From assembly GCF_900130015.1 (NCBI RefSeq), contig NZ_FQXS01000014.1, positions 59,934 through 123,933 of the forward strand: 64,000 nt of DNA. The letters run 5' to 3'. Of this stretch, positions 26,226 to 35,681 are shown piece after piece; the stretch's first letter is position 1; the number at the start of each line of letters is the position of its first letter. Source of the stretch: Desulfofustis glycolicus DSM 9705. GTDB lineage: Bacteria; Desulfobacterota; Desulfobulbia; Desulfobulbales; Desulfocapsaceae. A program made the translations under genes and the position numbers. The notes beneath the pieces are model-generated. The model did not search any database, was not told the DNA's origin, and was given only the letters and a program-made list of their open reading frames with translations.

Positions 26226-26318
26226 ATGAACCTGGTATTAATGGTTTTGTGGTGCCTGTTGATTGTCGTGTCCTACGGGTTATCGGTCAAGGTGCTCGAA
26301 AAATCCAAGAAGATGTAA
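26226..26318 (+). CDS. CydX-like 30-residue membrane peptide
   Basis: An ATG at 26226, ten bases after AAGGAG, opens a 30-residue frame, MNLVLMVLWCLLIVVSY followed by GLSVKVLEKSKKM. It has one membrane helix and a basic tail, the size and form of CydX/CbdX peptides that stabilise bd oxidases. It begins 24 bases after cydB. E. coli CydX shares little sequence beyond the helix, so the call rests on position, size and topology. Confidence 0.72.
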   Translation: MNLVLMVLWCLLIVVSYGLSVKVLEKSKKM

Positions 26319-26383
26319 AGATCTCCGGCCGGTCGGCAGGCGGTTTGCCCTGTCCGGCGGGAGAGCATGAGTAGGAGTGAAGG

Positions 26384-27799
26384 ATGGGAAAAAGCCTGTT
26401 TGACAAGGTCTGGGACGAGCACAAGGTGGCCGCTCTGTCGGAGACCAGGGACCAGCTCTTTATCGCGTTGCACCTGGTACACGAGGTCACCTCACCCCAG
26501 GCCTTTCAAGCCCTTCGTGAGCGTGGCCTGCCGGTGAAATATCCGGAGCGGACCGTGGCTACCGTCGATCATATCGTACCCACCGAGCAGCAGCTGGTAC
26601 GGCCTTATGGCGACTCTCTGGCCGAAGAGATGCTGCAAGCGCTGGAGAACAACACCAGGGTCTTCGGTTTGCCGTTCTTCGGCCTTGACTCGGCGGCCCA
26701 GGGTATCGTCCACATCATCGGTCCCGAAAACGGCCTGACCCAACCGGGGATGACCATTGCCTGCGGAGATTCGCATACGTCGACACACGGTGCCTTCGGA
26801 GCGGTGGCCTTCGGCATCGGCACCTCGCAGGTCCGTGACGTGCTGGCGACCCAGACCCTGGCTCTGGAGCGGTTGCAGGTCCGGCGCATTGATGTGGTCG
26901 GCCGGCGGGGATTGGGAGTCTATGCCAAGGATATCATTCTGAAGATCATCGCCACCCTCGGCGTCAAAGGAGGGATCGGCTACGCCTATGAATACGGCGG
27001 GCCGGTGATCGAGGCCCTGTCGATGGAAGAGCGGATGACCGTCTGTAACATGAGTATCGAGGGCGGCGCCCGGGCCGGTTACATCAATCCGGACCAGACC
27101 ACATTTGATTACCTGCAGGGACGTCCATTCGTCCCGGCAGGCGATGATTTTGCCGCCGCCGTTCGCCGCTGGCAGGCCATGACCTCGGACGATGATGCCG
27201 ATTACGCGGACCGGGTAACCATCGATATCACCGGTATGGCGCCGCAGCTGACCTGGGGCATCAACCCGGGTCAGGTGACGGGGATCGACGAGCCGTTGCC
27301 TGAGCCTGACAATTGCGCCGAAGAGGAGCGGGACGGCGTGCGCAAGGCCTATGAGCACATGGGATTTCGACCGGGCCGGCGGTTGGCCGGAGAACCGGTC
27401 GATGTCGCCTTTGTCGGTTCCTGCACCAACGGCCGGCTGGCCGACTTCCGCGCCGCTGCCACCATACTCAAGGGGCGTCGCGTCGCCCCCGGAGTCCGGG
27501 CTCTGGCCGTTCCCGGTTCGCGCAGTGTCAAGCGCCGGGCCGAGGAGGAGGGGCTTGACGAGATCTTCCGCGCGGCCGGATTCGACTGGCGGGAGCCGGG
27601 CTGTTCGCTGTGCCTGGCCATGAATCCGGATAAACTCAGTGGCCGACAGCTCTGTGCCAGCTCGTCGAACCGCAACTTCATCGGCCGACAGGGCGCGCCG
27701 CTTGGCCGTACCTTGCTGATGAGTCCGGCAATGGTCGCCGCCGCCGCGGTGGCCGGAGAGGTCGCCGATGTCAGGGATTTTTTGGAGGGGCCCAGATGA
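26384..27799 (+). CDS. leuC: 3-isopropylmalate dehydratase, large subunit
   Basis: This 471-residue enzyme of the aconitase superfamily isomerises 2- and 3-isopropylmalate in leucine synthesis. The three cluster cysteines are visible: C347 in GSCTNGR, and C407 and C410 in [20 protein letters not shown] and the SSNRNF substrate loop are also intact. It is the long, bacterial-type LeuC. GGAGTGAAGG precedes the ATG, and the stop overlaps leuD by four bases. Confidence 0.96.
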   Translation: MGKSLFDKVWDEHKVAALSETRDQLFIALHLVHEVTSPQAFQALRERGLPVKYPERTVATVDHIVPTEQQLVRPYGDSLAEEMLQALENNTRVFGLPFFGLDSAAQGIVHIIGPENGLTQPGMTIACGDSHTSTHGAFGAVAFGIGTSQVRDVLATQTLALERLQVRRIDVVGRRGLGVYAKDIILKIIATLGVKGGIGYAYEYGGPVIEALSMEERMTVCNMSIEGGARAGYINPDQTTFDYLQGRPFVPAGDDFAAAVRRWQAMTSDDDADYADRVTIDITGMAPQLTWGINPGQVTGIDEPLPEPDNCAEEERDGVRKAYEHMGFRPGRRLAGEPVDVAFVGSCTNGRLADFRAAATILKGRRVAPGVRALAVPGSRSVKRRAEEEGLDEIFRAAGFDWREPGCSLCLAMNPDKLSGRQLCASSSNRNFIGRQGAPLGRTLLMSPAMVAAAAVAGEVADVRDFLEGPR

Positions 27800-28431
27800 G
27801 CAGCCAGATGTCCATTATCAAGCGAGTAGAGGGACGGGGACTGGTGCTGCCGGGCAACGATATCGACACCGACCAGATCATTCCGGCGCGTTTCCTGCGC
27901 GCCATCACCTTCGCCGGACTGGGCGAGCAGGTCTTTCGTGACGAGCGTTTCGACGAAAACGGCGCGCCGCGGCCTCATCCGTTCAACGACGAACGCTATC
28001 ACGGCGCCGAAATCCTCATCGTCAACACCAATTTCGGCTGTGGTTCGAGTCGGGAGCATGCGCCGCAGGCCCTGCTGCGCTTCGGCATCAAAGCCATTGT
28101 CGGTGAATCCTTCGCCGAGATCTTCGCCGGTAACTGCGCCGGCATCGGTCTGGTCGTTGCCACCATGGCCCGGCCGCTCGTGGTCGACCTGCAGGCCCGG
28201 GTGCAGCGGGATCCGTTGCTGCCGCTGCTGGTCGATATCGAAAACTTACTGTTCGGTTGTGCTGACGAGCGCTTCCCTCTGGCCATGAACGAGGCGGCGC
28301 GGGCTGCCCTGCTCGGCGGAACTTGGGACAGCCTCGAGCAGCTCAGGCGCGACGATGCGGCCATCGAGCGGGTGCATCGTCGGCTGCCGCCGTTTTCCAC
28401 GCTGCTGAACGCGGACGGGCAGCCACTGTAA
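27796..28431 (+). CDS. leuD: 3-isopropylmalate dehydratase, small subunit
   Basis: The 211-residue swivel-domain subunit pairs with LeuC. Typical segments are [15 protein letters not shown] near residue 20, [15 protein letters not shown] at about 75-90 and [12 protein letters not shown] second in-frame ATG 15 bases on is possible, but the first overlaps the leuC stop (ATGA). leuA and leuB are not in the window. Confidence 0.95.
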   Translation: MSSQMSIIKRVEGRGLVLPGNDIDTDQIIPARFLRAITFAGLGEQVFRDERFDENGAPRPHPFNDERYHGAEILIVNTNFGCGSSREHAPQALLRFGIKAIVGESFAEIFAGNCAGIGLVVATMARPLVVDLQARVQRDPLLPLLVDIENLLFGCADERFPLAMNEAARAALLGGTWDSLEQLRRDDAAIERVHRRLPPFSTLLNADGQPL

Positions 28432-28455
28432 CCGGGCTGGATCTGCCGCCGTGTC

Positions 28456-28926
28456 TCAGGCGGATAGCCAGATCAGCAGCGGCCAGCAGAGTTGCAGGCA
28501 GACCAAGGCGTAGAGGCCGGCGGCGATATCGTCGGCCATGATGCCGATGCCGCCGTGCAGGTGGGAGTCAAGCCATGAGACCGGAAACGGCTTGACGATG
28601 TCGAAGAGCCGGAACAGCAAAAAACCGAGCAGCCAGGCCAACGGGTGATTGGGTGCCAGCGTCAGCGTGACGAAAATGCCGAGTATTTCGTCGATGACGA
28701 TGCAGCCCGGATCGGGCCGGTTGAGGATCTTCTCGGCCGAACCGGCCGCCAGATAGCCGACGATAAATATGCCGCTCATGACCAGCAGATAGGTGGGCAG
28801 CGGCAGATTGCGGCAGAAAAACCACGGAATGAGCGCAAACGCCGAGCCCCAGGTGCCGGGTGCCTTTGGGATCAGGCCGGTATAGAGCCCGGTGGCTATG
28901 GCGACGATTAGCCGATCCATGGTCAT
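28456..28926 (-). CDS. pgpA: Phosphatidylglycerophosphatase A
   Basis: The 156-residue membrane protein removes phosphate from phosphatidylglycerophosphate to make phosphatidylglycerol. It shows the family's KAPGTWGSAFA near the N-terminus, the acidic IDEILGIF loop, the RLFDIVKPFPVSWLD active-site region and a GIGIMADDIAAG segment, with about four membrane helices. The start overlaps the larC stop by four bases, so it is the last gene of the def-fmt-larC-pgpA unit. Confidence 0.93.
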   Translation of the reverse strand: MTMDRLIVAIATGLYTGLIPKAPGTWGSAFALIPWFFCRNLPLPTYLLVMSGIFIVGYLAAGSAEKILNRPDPGCIVIDEILGIFVTLTLAPNHPLAWLLGFLLFRLFDIVKPFPVSWLDSHLHGGIGIMADDIAAGLYALVCLQLCWPLLIWLSA

Positions 28927-30092
28927 TCTCCCTGCTCGCTGCGCAGCAGAATCTCGCGATAGACCAGGTCCAGCGATACCCGGTGTTGCTCGGCAACGGC
29001 CCGGCAGGCTTCATACTCGGGATAGACCTTCGAACCCATGGGGGTGTCCACCTCTTTGGCGGTCACTGCGCCCCAGCGAGTGGTAACGGTGACGCTGCGG
29101 CGCGGCAGAGTGAGCCGCTGCTCCGTGCGAAAGCGCAACCCGATCGACGAGGTCTCACTGAGGATCAATTCCTTGAGGTGCGCTCCGTGGACCGGAGCGG
29201 CGATCACCCGCAGACAGAAGCCGGGGCGCCCTTTCTTCATCTGCATCGGCGTCAGGCTCACGTCAAGGGCACGGCTGGCGAACAGTCTGTCGCAGAGCAG
29301 GGGAAATCCTTCCATGTGCCAGTCGTCGAGATGGGTCTCGATCACCTCGACTTCTGCCGCCTCGCCGACGGATTGAGTCTGGCCGATCATCATCCTGAGC
29401 AGATTGGGCCGCTGCTCTTCACCCTCCGCTTGACCGGCGCCGTAGCCGGTTTCCTCGATGCGCATCGGTGGCAGCGGACCGAAGCGTTCGACCAGCCCGG
29501 CAACCAGGGCGGCGCCGGTGGGCGTGACCAGCTCCCGCTCGGCCTCAATACCGCGGACCGGGATGTCGCGGAGCAGTTCACAAACGGCCGGGGCCGGCAA
29601 GGGCAACCGGCCGTGAGCACAGGAGACGAAACCGCGACCGAGCGGCAGCGGTGAGCAGTGCACGGCGTTGACGCCGATGAGCTGTAGGCCGACGACCGCA
29701 CCGACCACATCGATAATGGTGTCGATGGCACCGATCTCGTGAAAGTGGACCCGCTCCACCGGCAGGTCGTGAACCCGGGCCTCGGCTTCAGCCAGACGGG
29801 TGAAAATCTGCAGCGCGCGCCGGGCAACCGCCGGATCGAGGTGGCTCTTTTCCAGGATTGCGCAAATATCGGGCAGGGTGCGCAGCGACCGGACGGCAGG
29901 GGCGTTGATCTGCACCGCTGTGGCCCTGATACCCTGTCTGGTGATCCGGCGAACCTTCATTTCCCAGGGATCGAAAACGAGACCGGCCAACTCACCGCGC
30001 AGTTGCTCGACATCGAGGCCGCAGTCCAGCAGCGCACCGAGCAGCATGTCGCCGCTGATGCCGGAAAAACAATCGAGGTAGGCGATCTTCAT
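28923..30092 (-). CDS. larC: LarC, nickel-inserting enzyme for the pincer nucleotide cofactor
   Basis: The 389-residue DUF111 protein opens with the family signature YLDCFSGISGDMLLGALLD and contains FHEIGAIDTIIDVVG and the ELVTPTGAAL segment. LarC inserts nickel into the nicotinate-derived pincer cofactor of lactate racemase and its relatives. Here both halves are in one uninterrupted frame, unlike Lactobacillus plantarum, where larC1 and larC2 are joined by frameshifting. larA, larB and larE are not in the window. It is embedded in a def-fmt operon and starts only four bases after fmt ends. Confidence 0.92.
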   Translation of the reverse strand: MKIAYLDCFSGISGDMLLGALLDCGLDVEQLRGELAGLVFDPWEMKVRRITRQGIRATAVQINAPAVRSLRTLPDICAILEKSHLDPAVARRALQIFTRLAEAEARVHDLPVERVHFHEIGAIDTIIDVVGAVVGLQLIGVNAVHCSPLPLGRGFVSCAHGRLPLPAPAVCELLRDIPVRGIEAERELVTPTGAALVAGLVERFGPLPPMRIEETGYGAGQAEGEEQRPNLLRMMIGQTQSVGEAAEVEVIETHLDDWHMEGFPLLCDRLFASRALDVSLTPMQMKKGRPGFCLRVIAAPVHGAHLKELILSETSSIGLRFRTEQRLTLPRRSVTVTTRWGAVTAKEVDTPMGSKVYPEYEACRAVAEQHRVSLDLVYREILLRSEQGE

Positions 30093-30096
30093 CGGA

Positions 30097-31053
30097 TTAT
30101 GCCGGCAGGCCCGCCAGGCGGCAGCCGGTCGTCAGCGGATGACCGTTGAGAAAGGAGGCGATGCTCATCCGACCCCGTCCTTCCGGTTTGACTTCCCTGA
30201 TCAGCAGACAATTATGAGCCGTGGCCACCAGCAGGCCCTCACGGTCGGCGCGCAGAATGGTGCCCGGCTCCTGACTGCTCTCTTCGCCGATCACGGTCGG
30301 GGCAAAGAGCTGCAGTTTTCTGCCGTCGAGATAGCTGTAAGCGGTCGGCCACGGATCGAGCCCCCTGATCATACGGTGGATGTGCAATGCCGGCCGGTGC
30401 CAGTCGATACAACCGTCCTCTTTCTTCAACATCGGGGCGACGGTTGCCAGCGTTTCATCCTGTTTAATGGTTGCCAGCCCACCCTGACCGAGCAGGTCGA
30501 TGGTATCCATCAATACCTGGCTGCCGAGTTCGGCCAGCTTGGGCAGCAGTGACCCGGCCGTCTCATCCGGATCGGGGTGCAGTGCGGCGGTGAGCAGGAT
30601 ATCCCCGGTGTCCATGCCCTCGTCCATCTGCATGATGGCCACCCCGACCTCGGCATCACCCTTGATCAGGGCCCATTGGATCGGCGCGGCGCCCCGATGA
30701 CGGGGCAGCAGTGAGCCGTGAACGTTGATGCAGCCGTGCTTCGGCAGGTTCAACAGAGGCGGCGGCAGGATCCTGCCATAGGCCGCCACGACGATGAGAT
30801 CGGGCTCATAGGATGCCAGGGCGGCGGCGAACTCGGGAGTCTTGATTTTTTCCGGCTGCAGGACCGGCAGGTCGTGTTCGCCGGCCAAGATCTTGACCGG
30901 GGGCGGCATCGGCCGCCTGCTCCTGCCTTTCGGTCGATCCGGTTGACTGACCACGGCGACGACCCGGTCAGGGCCATGGATGAGTGCGTTCAGGCTGGGA
31001 ACGGCAAAGTCGGGCGTTCCCATGAAAATGATGCGAAATCTCTCTTGAGCCAT
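30097..31053 (-). CDS. fmt: Methionyl-tRNA formyltransferase
   Basis: The 318-residue enzyme formylates initiator Met-tRNA using 10-formyltetrahydrofolate. It shows the N-terminal FMGTPDFAVPSL, the catalytic NVHGSLLPRHRGAAPI and a C-terminal OB-like tRNA-binding domain. The start overlaps the def stop by one base (TAATG). The def-fmt pairing is widespread and couples addition and removal of the formyl group. Confidence 0.96.
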   Translation of the reverse strand: MAQERFRIIFMGTPDFAVPSLNALIHGPDRVVAVVSQPDRPKGRSRRPMPPPVKILAGEHDLPVLQPEKIKTPEFAAALASYEPDLIVVAAYGRILPPPLLNLPKHGCINVHGSLLPRHRGAAPIQWALIKGDAEVGVAIMQMDEGMDTGDILLTAALHPDPDETAGSLLPKLAELGSQVLMDTIDLLGQGGLATIKQDETLATVAPMLKKEDGCIDWHRPALHIHRMIRGLDPWPTAYSYLDGRKLQLFAPTVIGEESSQEPGTILRADREGLLVATAHNCLLIREVKPEGRGRMSIASFLNGHPLTTGCRLAGLPA

Positions 31054-31568
31054 TAAGCGGCCTGCTCCGCGGCCAGCATTTTTTTTCGCTTTTTCTTGTA
31101 GAGATTTCGTTTAAGTGGACTGAGGTGATCGATAAAGAGAACCCCGTTGAGGTGATCGATCTCATGCTGCAGCACAACGGCAAAGCGATTTTCCGTCTCC
31201 AGCTGATGCGCTGTTCCGTCTTCGTCCTGATAGGTGACGGTGACCTTGAGATACCGCTGGACCTGGGCCGTCAGCTCGGGCACGCTGAGGCAGCCTTCCT
31301 CGTCGACCTGATGTCCCTCGCGGGCGATGATTTCCGGGTTGATCATGGCCAGGTAGCGCTGCGGTTCATCGGGTGCGGTGGTGTCGACGACGATTACCCG
31401 CAACGACCGGCCGATCTGCGGCGCGGCCAGGCCGATGCCGGGGGCATCGTACATGGTTTCGACCATGTCCGCGATCAGGGTTCGCAGGCTATCGTCAAAC
31501 GCTTTGACCGGCTGTGCCTTCAGGCGCAGGACGGGTTCGGGGTATTCCTTGATTGTCTGTATGGTCAT
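31053..31568 (-). CDS. def: Peptide deformylase
   Basis: The ATG at 31568 (MTIQTIKEYP) gives the usual length, 171 residues; the longer frame upstream is rejected. All three family motifs are intact: GIGLAAPQIG (44-53), EGCLSVP (with metal ligand C93) and QHEIDH (metal ligands H135 and H139). It removes the formyl group from nascent proteins. It is the first gene of the leftward operon and divergent from plsY. Confidence 0.96.
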   Translation of the reverse strand: MTIQTIKEYPEPVLRLKAQPVKAFDDSLRTLIADMVETMYDAPGIGLAAPQIGRSLRVIVVDTTAPDEPQRYLAMINPEIIAREGHQVDEEGCLSVPELTAQVQRYLKVTVTYQDEDGTAHQLETENRFAVVLQHEIDHLNGVLFIDHLSPLKRNLYKKKRKKMLAAEQAA

Positions 31569-31767
31569 TGGTATGCACGTTTGTTTTTCATCAAGATCGG
31601 CGCTGGGCGGACAATGTACCACAGCAACGTTTTCTTGACCAATGGTGATTGCTGCCCCGGCCCCATGGGCGTTGCAGAGCTGTTGCTTTGTCGATGGCGA
31701 AACGGTAAACTGGCGGCCTGCCGGAACCATATCTCAACACCATGCGCGGGGGATTATCGACTATATT

Positions 31768-32361
31768 ATGAACATCCTGTGGCCAATTGCAAGTTATCTC
31801 ATTGGTGCCATTCCCTTTGGCCTGCTGGTCGGCAGACTGGCGGGGATCGATGTGCGGACGGCGGGCAGCGGCAATATCGGCGCGACCAATGTCAATCGTC
31901 TGCTCGGCAAAAAATTCGGTGTGATAACGCTGGTACTCGACTGCCTGAAAGGATTTCTGCCGATTTTTCTCGCTACACTCTTGTTGCCCGCCGGGCCGTA
32001 TCGCCACTGGCTTGTGCTGCTCTGCGGCATTCTCTCGGTAGTTGGCCATATGTTTCCGATCTATCTCGGTTTCAAAGGCGGCAAGGGAGTGGCCACTGCG
32101 CTCGGCGTGTTTTTGTTCTTGTCTCCGCCGGTTATTGCCATCAGCCTGACAGTCTTTATCGGGGTAGTGCTGTCGTCCGGGTTCGTCTCGGCCGGCTCGC
32201 TGGCCGCCTCAGCGCTGTTTCCCTGCTGGCTGTTTTTCTTCGGCCATCCGCCGGCGACCGTGCTGGCAGGTGGTATCGTCGCGGCGTTGATCTGGTTGAA
32301 GCATCACGAAAACATCGGGAGGTTGTGGCGTCGTGAGGAGAAGACCTGGAAGAGGAGATGA
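31768..32361 (+). CDS. plsY: Glycerol-3-phosphate acyltransferase PlsY
   Basis: Starting from the ATG at 31768, this 197-residue membrane protein has about six helices and the conserved loops GSGNIGATN (33-41) and FKGGKG (102-107) that bind acyl-phosphate and phosphate. It transfers a fatty acyl group from acyl-phosphate to glycerol-3-phosphate, the first step of phospholipid synthesis. A longer upstream frame overlaps the def promoter region and is not used. Confidence 0.95.
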   Translation: MNILWPIASYLIGAIPFGLLVGRLAGIDVRTAGSGNIGATNVNRLLGKKFGVITLVLDCLKGFLPIFLATLLLPAGPYRHWLVLLCGILSVVGHMFPIYLGFKGGKGVATALGVFLFLSPPVIAISLTVFIGVVLSSGFVSAGSLAASALFPCWLFFFGHPPATVLAGGIVAALIWLKHHENIGRLWRREEKTWKRR

Positions 32362-32424
32362 TCTGCGGCCGGTCGGCTGTGCGGCTTTCACCAGAGAGTT
32401 CGCTTCGACAACAATGCTCGGAGC

Positions 32425-33303
32425 ATGGCAATGAGCCTGGAGCAGCAGATCAGTGCGGTTGCCGAGATTCGCCGACGACCCGATGGCTCGGCTTATCGCA
32501 GCTTGCCCTACGCCGAGCAGCAGCAGCTGGCTGCGCAATCCGGGAGCGATCATCACGCCGTCCAAATTGCGGCATTGCAGCTGGACATTGTCCCGGAGGT
32601 TTACGCGCGCAACCAGACGAGTTTATCCTGTCGGGAGCAGCTCGAGTTGCTGCGTGCCGGGGTCGCGATCATCGGTCTCGGGGGGCTCGGCGGCGCCGTC
32701 TGTGAAATGCTCGCCAGGATCGGCATCGGCCGACTCACCCTGATCGACGGCGACCGCTTCGCGGACAGTAACCTGAACCGTCAGCTCCTCTCCAGCACCG
32801 AATCGCTCGGTCACTTCAAGGCGGAGGTTGCCGCCCGGCGAATCGGAAACGTCAATCCGGCGGTGATCTGTCGGCCGGTTCCTGAGTTCTTGACCACCGA
32901 AAACGGTGTCGATCTGCTGGGCGGAGTCACCGTCGCCGTCGATTGCCTCGATTCGATACCGGCCCGGTTGCTCCTCCAGGATCTGTGCGCATCGCAGGAA
33001 CTTGTCCTGGTCTCTGCCGCGATCGGCGGCACATCGGGTCAGGCAACGGTGATTATGCCCGGAGATGAGGGGCTCTACCGTATCTATCGCGGCAACGAAG
33101 CGACAGTGGTCGGTGCCGAGGGAAGGCTGGGAACCCTACCGTTTACCGCAATGGCCATGGCCGCCGTGGAATGCGCCGAGGTGGTTGCCGTGGCCCTCGG
33201 GCGGCCGGCAGCCCTGAGAAACCGCTTGCTGGTCACCGACCTGGACGATCACTCGACCATGGTGATCGATCTGCCGGAGCGGAAACCCAACGGGAGCCGG
33301 TGA
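32425..33303 (+). CDS. ThiF/MoeB/HesA-family adenylyltransferase-like protein
   Basis: The 292-residue protein has a Rossmann ATP-binding domain at about 75-290: GVAIIGLGGLGGAVCEMLARIGIG, LIDGDRFADSNLNRQLL (the Asp and Arg that hold ATP in this family) and AVDCLDSIPARLLL. An N-terminal helical extension of about 70 residues (EIRRRPDGSAYRSLPYAEQ) is less usual. Such enzymes adenylate the C-terminus of small ubiquitin-like sulfur carriers. No CxxC zinc site is obvious and no carrier gene is adjacent, so the partner is unknown. The start is at 32425 or, with better GGAG spacing, 32431. Confidence 0.85.
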   Translation: MAMSLEQQISAVAEIRRRPDGSAYRSLPYAEQQQLAAQSGSDHHAVQIAALQLDIVPEVYARNQTSLSCREQLELLRAGVAIIGLGGLGGAVCEMLARIGIGRLTLIDGDRFADSNLNRQLLSSTESLGHFKAEVAARRIGNVNPAVICRPVPEFLTTENGVDLLGGVTVAVDCLDSIPARLLLQDLCASQELVLVSAAIGGTSGQATVIMPGDEGLYRIYRGNEATVVGAEGRLGTLPFTAMAMAAVECAEVVAVALGRPAALRNRLLVTDLDDHSTMVIDLPERKPNGSR

Positions 33304-33329
33304 CCGGAAAATCTTTTTCCCCGGCGAAG

Positions 33330-34469
33330 ATGGTGCAAAAAGACGTGCAGGCGCAGGGAGGGACTCGGGGTTGTGCCGGGGCTTTCGCTATCGTTCGAGA
33401 TGGGGTGACGCGGGTGAATCTTGTCAGGAAACCGTTTGGCAGCCACCAGGGCAGAGATATCGATCTCTATACCTTCAGCAACGATCATGGTCTGGTCGTC
33501 TCGCTGACCAATTTCGGGGGCATTGTCACTGCTATCCGGGTTCCCGATCGTCGCGGCGTCCCGGGCAATGTCGTTCTCGGTTATGATAATCTGGCCGCTT
33601 ATGTCGACGATCGGGCGTATGCCGGGGCGATCATCGGCCGATGTGCCAATCGTATCGGCCAGGCCCGCTTCCAGATCGACGGCAAATTACACCGGGTTGC
33701 GGCCAATGAGGGCGCGCATCATCTGCACGGCGGACATGAAGGGTTCAGCAAGAAGATCTGGGAAGCCGAGCCGGTCCGCGAAGCCCGCGGCTGCGGTTTG
33801 CGGCTGCTCTTGACCAGCCCGGATGGTGACGAGGGGTATCCGGGCATTGTCGATGTTCGGGTACTCTACCTGCTCACTGCCGATAACTCTTTGATTATCG
33901 AATACACCGCGGCCGGTGATCGGTCGACCGTGGTCAACCTGACGCAGCACGCCTACTTCAATCTGGCCGGCAGCGGCACGATTGACAACCACCGTTTGCA
34001 GATCCGCGCTTCCGGGTATATCCCGATGGATCGTGATCGGATCCCGGTCGGCATGCTGAAACCGGTTGATGGTACCGATCTGGATTTTCGCTCACCGCGG
34101 CTGATCGGCCGGGCCATCGACGAAATCAGCGCGGACCTGCTGATCGACGGGGGGCTCGACCACTTCTTTGTGCTTGACGGCGGTCGTGACGCAGACGCGG
34201 TCGCCGCCACGTTGTACCATCAAGGCTCCGGCCGAGCTCTGACCATCAGGACCAGCCAGCCGGGCCTGCAGCTTTCCACCGGCAATCAGTTGGACGAACA
34301 AATGTTCGACAACGGCGGCCGGCCGCTGCCCCGGCGCGCAGCACTTTGCCTGCTGCCCCAGCACTTCCCCGACTCGCCCAATCACCGCGCCTTCCCCTCG
34401 GTTATCCTGCCGGCAGGAAAGAGGTATCAGCACACCACCCGTTATCAATTCAGCACCCATCCGGCCTGA
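33330..34469 (+). CDS. galM: Aldose 1-epimerase (galactose mutarotase) family
   Basis: The body matches GalM: FGGIVTAIRVPDRRG, a GRCANRIGQARF segment, NEGAHHLHGGHEGFSKKIWE with a substrate histidine, NLTQHAYFNLAG with the catalytic histidine, and a C-terminal LSTGNQLDE region. It interconverts alpha and beta anomers of hexoses. Start is uncertain: the ATG at 33330 gives 379 residues, while GTG codons at 33405 and 33414 would give a more usual 350. The C-terminal RRAALCLLPQHFPDSPNH is typical of the family. Confidence 0.88.
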   Translation: MVQKDVQAQGGTRGCAGAFAIVRDGVTRVNLVRKPFGSHQGRDIDLYTFSNDHGLVVSLTNFGGIVTAIRVPDRRGVPGNVVLGYDNLAAYVDDRAYAGAIIGRCANRIGQARFQIDGKLHRVAANEGAHHLHGGHEGFSKKIWEAEPVREARGCGLRLLLTSPDGDEGYPGIVDVRVLYLLTADNSLIIEYTAAGDRSTVVNLTQHAYFNLAGSGTIDNHRLQIRASGYIPMDRDRIPVGMLKPVDGTDLDFRSPRLIGRAIDEISADLLIDGGLDHFFVLDGGRDADAVAATLYHQGSGRALTIRTSQPGLQLSTGNQLDEQMFDNGGRPLPRRAALCLLPQHFPDSPNHRAFPSVILPAGKRYQHTTRYQFSTHPA

Positions 34470-34665
34470 GTATCGACCGTCGGCACAAGATGCGACGCTC
34501 GATGCTTCACGGTGCAGATGCGCAGCGCATGGCTGGGCTTTGTCATAGCTTCTCTTCGGTCAGGGCGGAGGCGATCAGGACGTGCAGCCGGACTTTGCTC
34601 ATTGCGTCTATCGGTATGGTGGTTTATAGTTGTCAGGATATGCGTTTATTGATGATGAGGTAGTG

Positions 34666-35553
34666 ATGCAGACAATGAAGACAATGCGCGGCCAGCTTTT
34701 TCTGGTCCTGACCCTGGCGGCAATCGGAGCGCTGTCGATCCTGTTGAGCGATGGCTTCGCCGTGCCGGACCACGCCTATGTTTTGAGCGGGGGCCAAGGT
34801 AAGGTGTCAATCCGCAGCAGTGGTTCCTGTGGCGGCGACGGCGCTGGCCTTGCAGAACCGGTCGTCGGCATCGATCCGGCCGGGTTTTCCGTTTTCAGTT
34901 GGAACACCCATAAGGGCGACGATCCGGAGTGGCAACGAGATCTCGTCTCTCTCGGAAACGATGCGGATATCGTGTTGCTGCAGGAGGCCGCTCTCGGAGA
35001 AAATCTTCGGACCCAGCTTTCCCTGATGGGCCGGGACTGGCAGTTGGCGCCGGCGTTTCAATCGGCCGCGGGAGAGACCGGCGTGATGTCGATTTCCCCG
35101 GTCAGGCCCCACGATTATTGCGCCCTGCGAGAGACGGAACCGATTATCAGGATCCCCAAAATGGCCCTGACCAGCACCTATCCATTGCATGGCACGTCCG
35201 AGGTGCTGCTGGTCGTCAATGTCCACGTGGTCAATTTTACCCTCGCCCTCGATTCGGTGCGCAGCCAGATTGATGAGATAAAGGGGATGATCCGTTCCCA
35301 TCGCGGACCGGTGGTCGTTGCCGGTGATTTCAACACCTGGAGTGAGGCGCGGCTGGAGTTGATCGATTCGGCAATGGCGGCGCTGGACCTGCAGCCGGTA
35401 GCGTTTCATCCCGATCATCGCAGTCGCTTTTTCAACCGCACTGTTGATGCCGTTTACTGCAGGGGACTTGAGGTCGTCAGCGCGCGCAGTTACCCGGTTC
35501 AGAGTTCCGACCACAACCCGTTGAGTGTTCACTTCCGGATCAGTAACGGCTGA
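34666..35553 (+). CDS. Endonuclease/exonuclease/phosphatase-family protein, membrane-anchored or exported
   Basis: Starting from the ATG at 34666 (GAGG six bases before) the protein has 295 residues. A hydrophobic N-terminal segment (about 7-28) would anchor or export it. The EEP fold follows with FSWNTHKG, LLQEAAL (metal-binding glutamate), VVAGDFNTW (catalytic Asp and Asn) and SSDHNPL (catalytic His) near the end. All key residues are present. Membrane-linked EEP proteins act on nucleic acids or phospholipid headgroups; the substrate is unknown. Confidence 0.85.
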   Translation: MQTMKTMRGQLFLVLTLAAIGALSILLSDGFAVPDHAYVLSGGQGKVSIRSSGSCGGDGAGLAEPVVGIDPAGFSVFSWNTHKGDDPEWQRDLVSLGNDADIVLLQEAALGENLRTQLSLMGRDWQLAPAFQSAAGETGVMSISPVRPHDYCALRETEPIIRIPKMALTSTYPLHGTSEVLLVVNVHVVNFTLALDSVRSQIDEIKGMIRSHRGPVVVAGDFNTWSEARLELIDSAMAALDLQPVAFHPDHRSRFFNRTVDAVYCRGLEVVSARSYPVQSSDHNPLSVHFRISNG

Positions 35554-35681
35554 TCCCGATTACGCCTGTCGCGCCGGCGCCGCAAAGGTTCCGGTGGCGT
35601 CCGAGGTGACGTACTTTCCTTGCAAAAATCGCTGGAACAAGTATATTCGTCCAGCCGAACAGGGGGAGGAGAGTGCAGACC

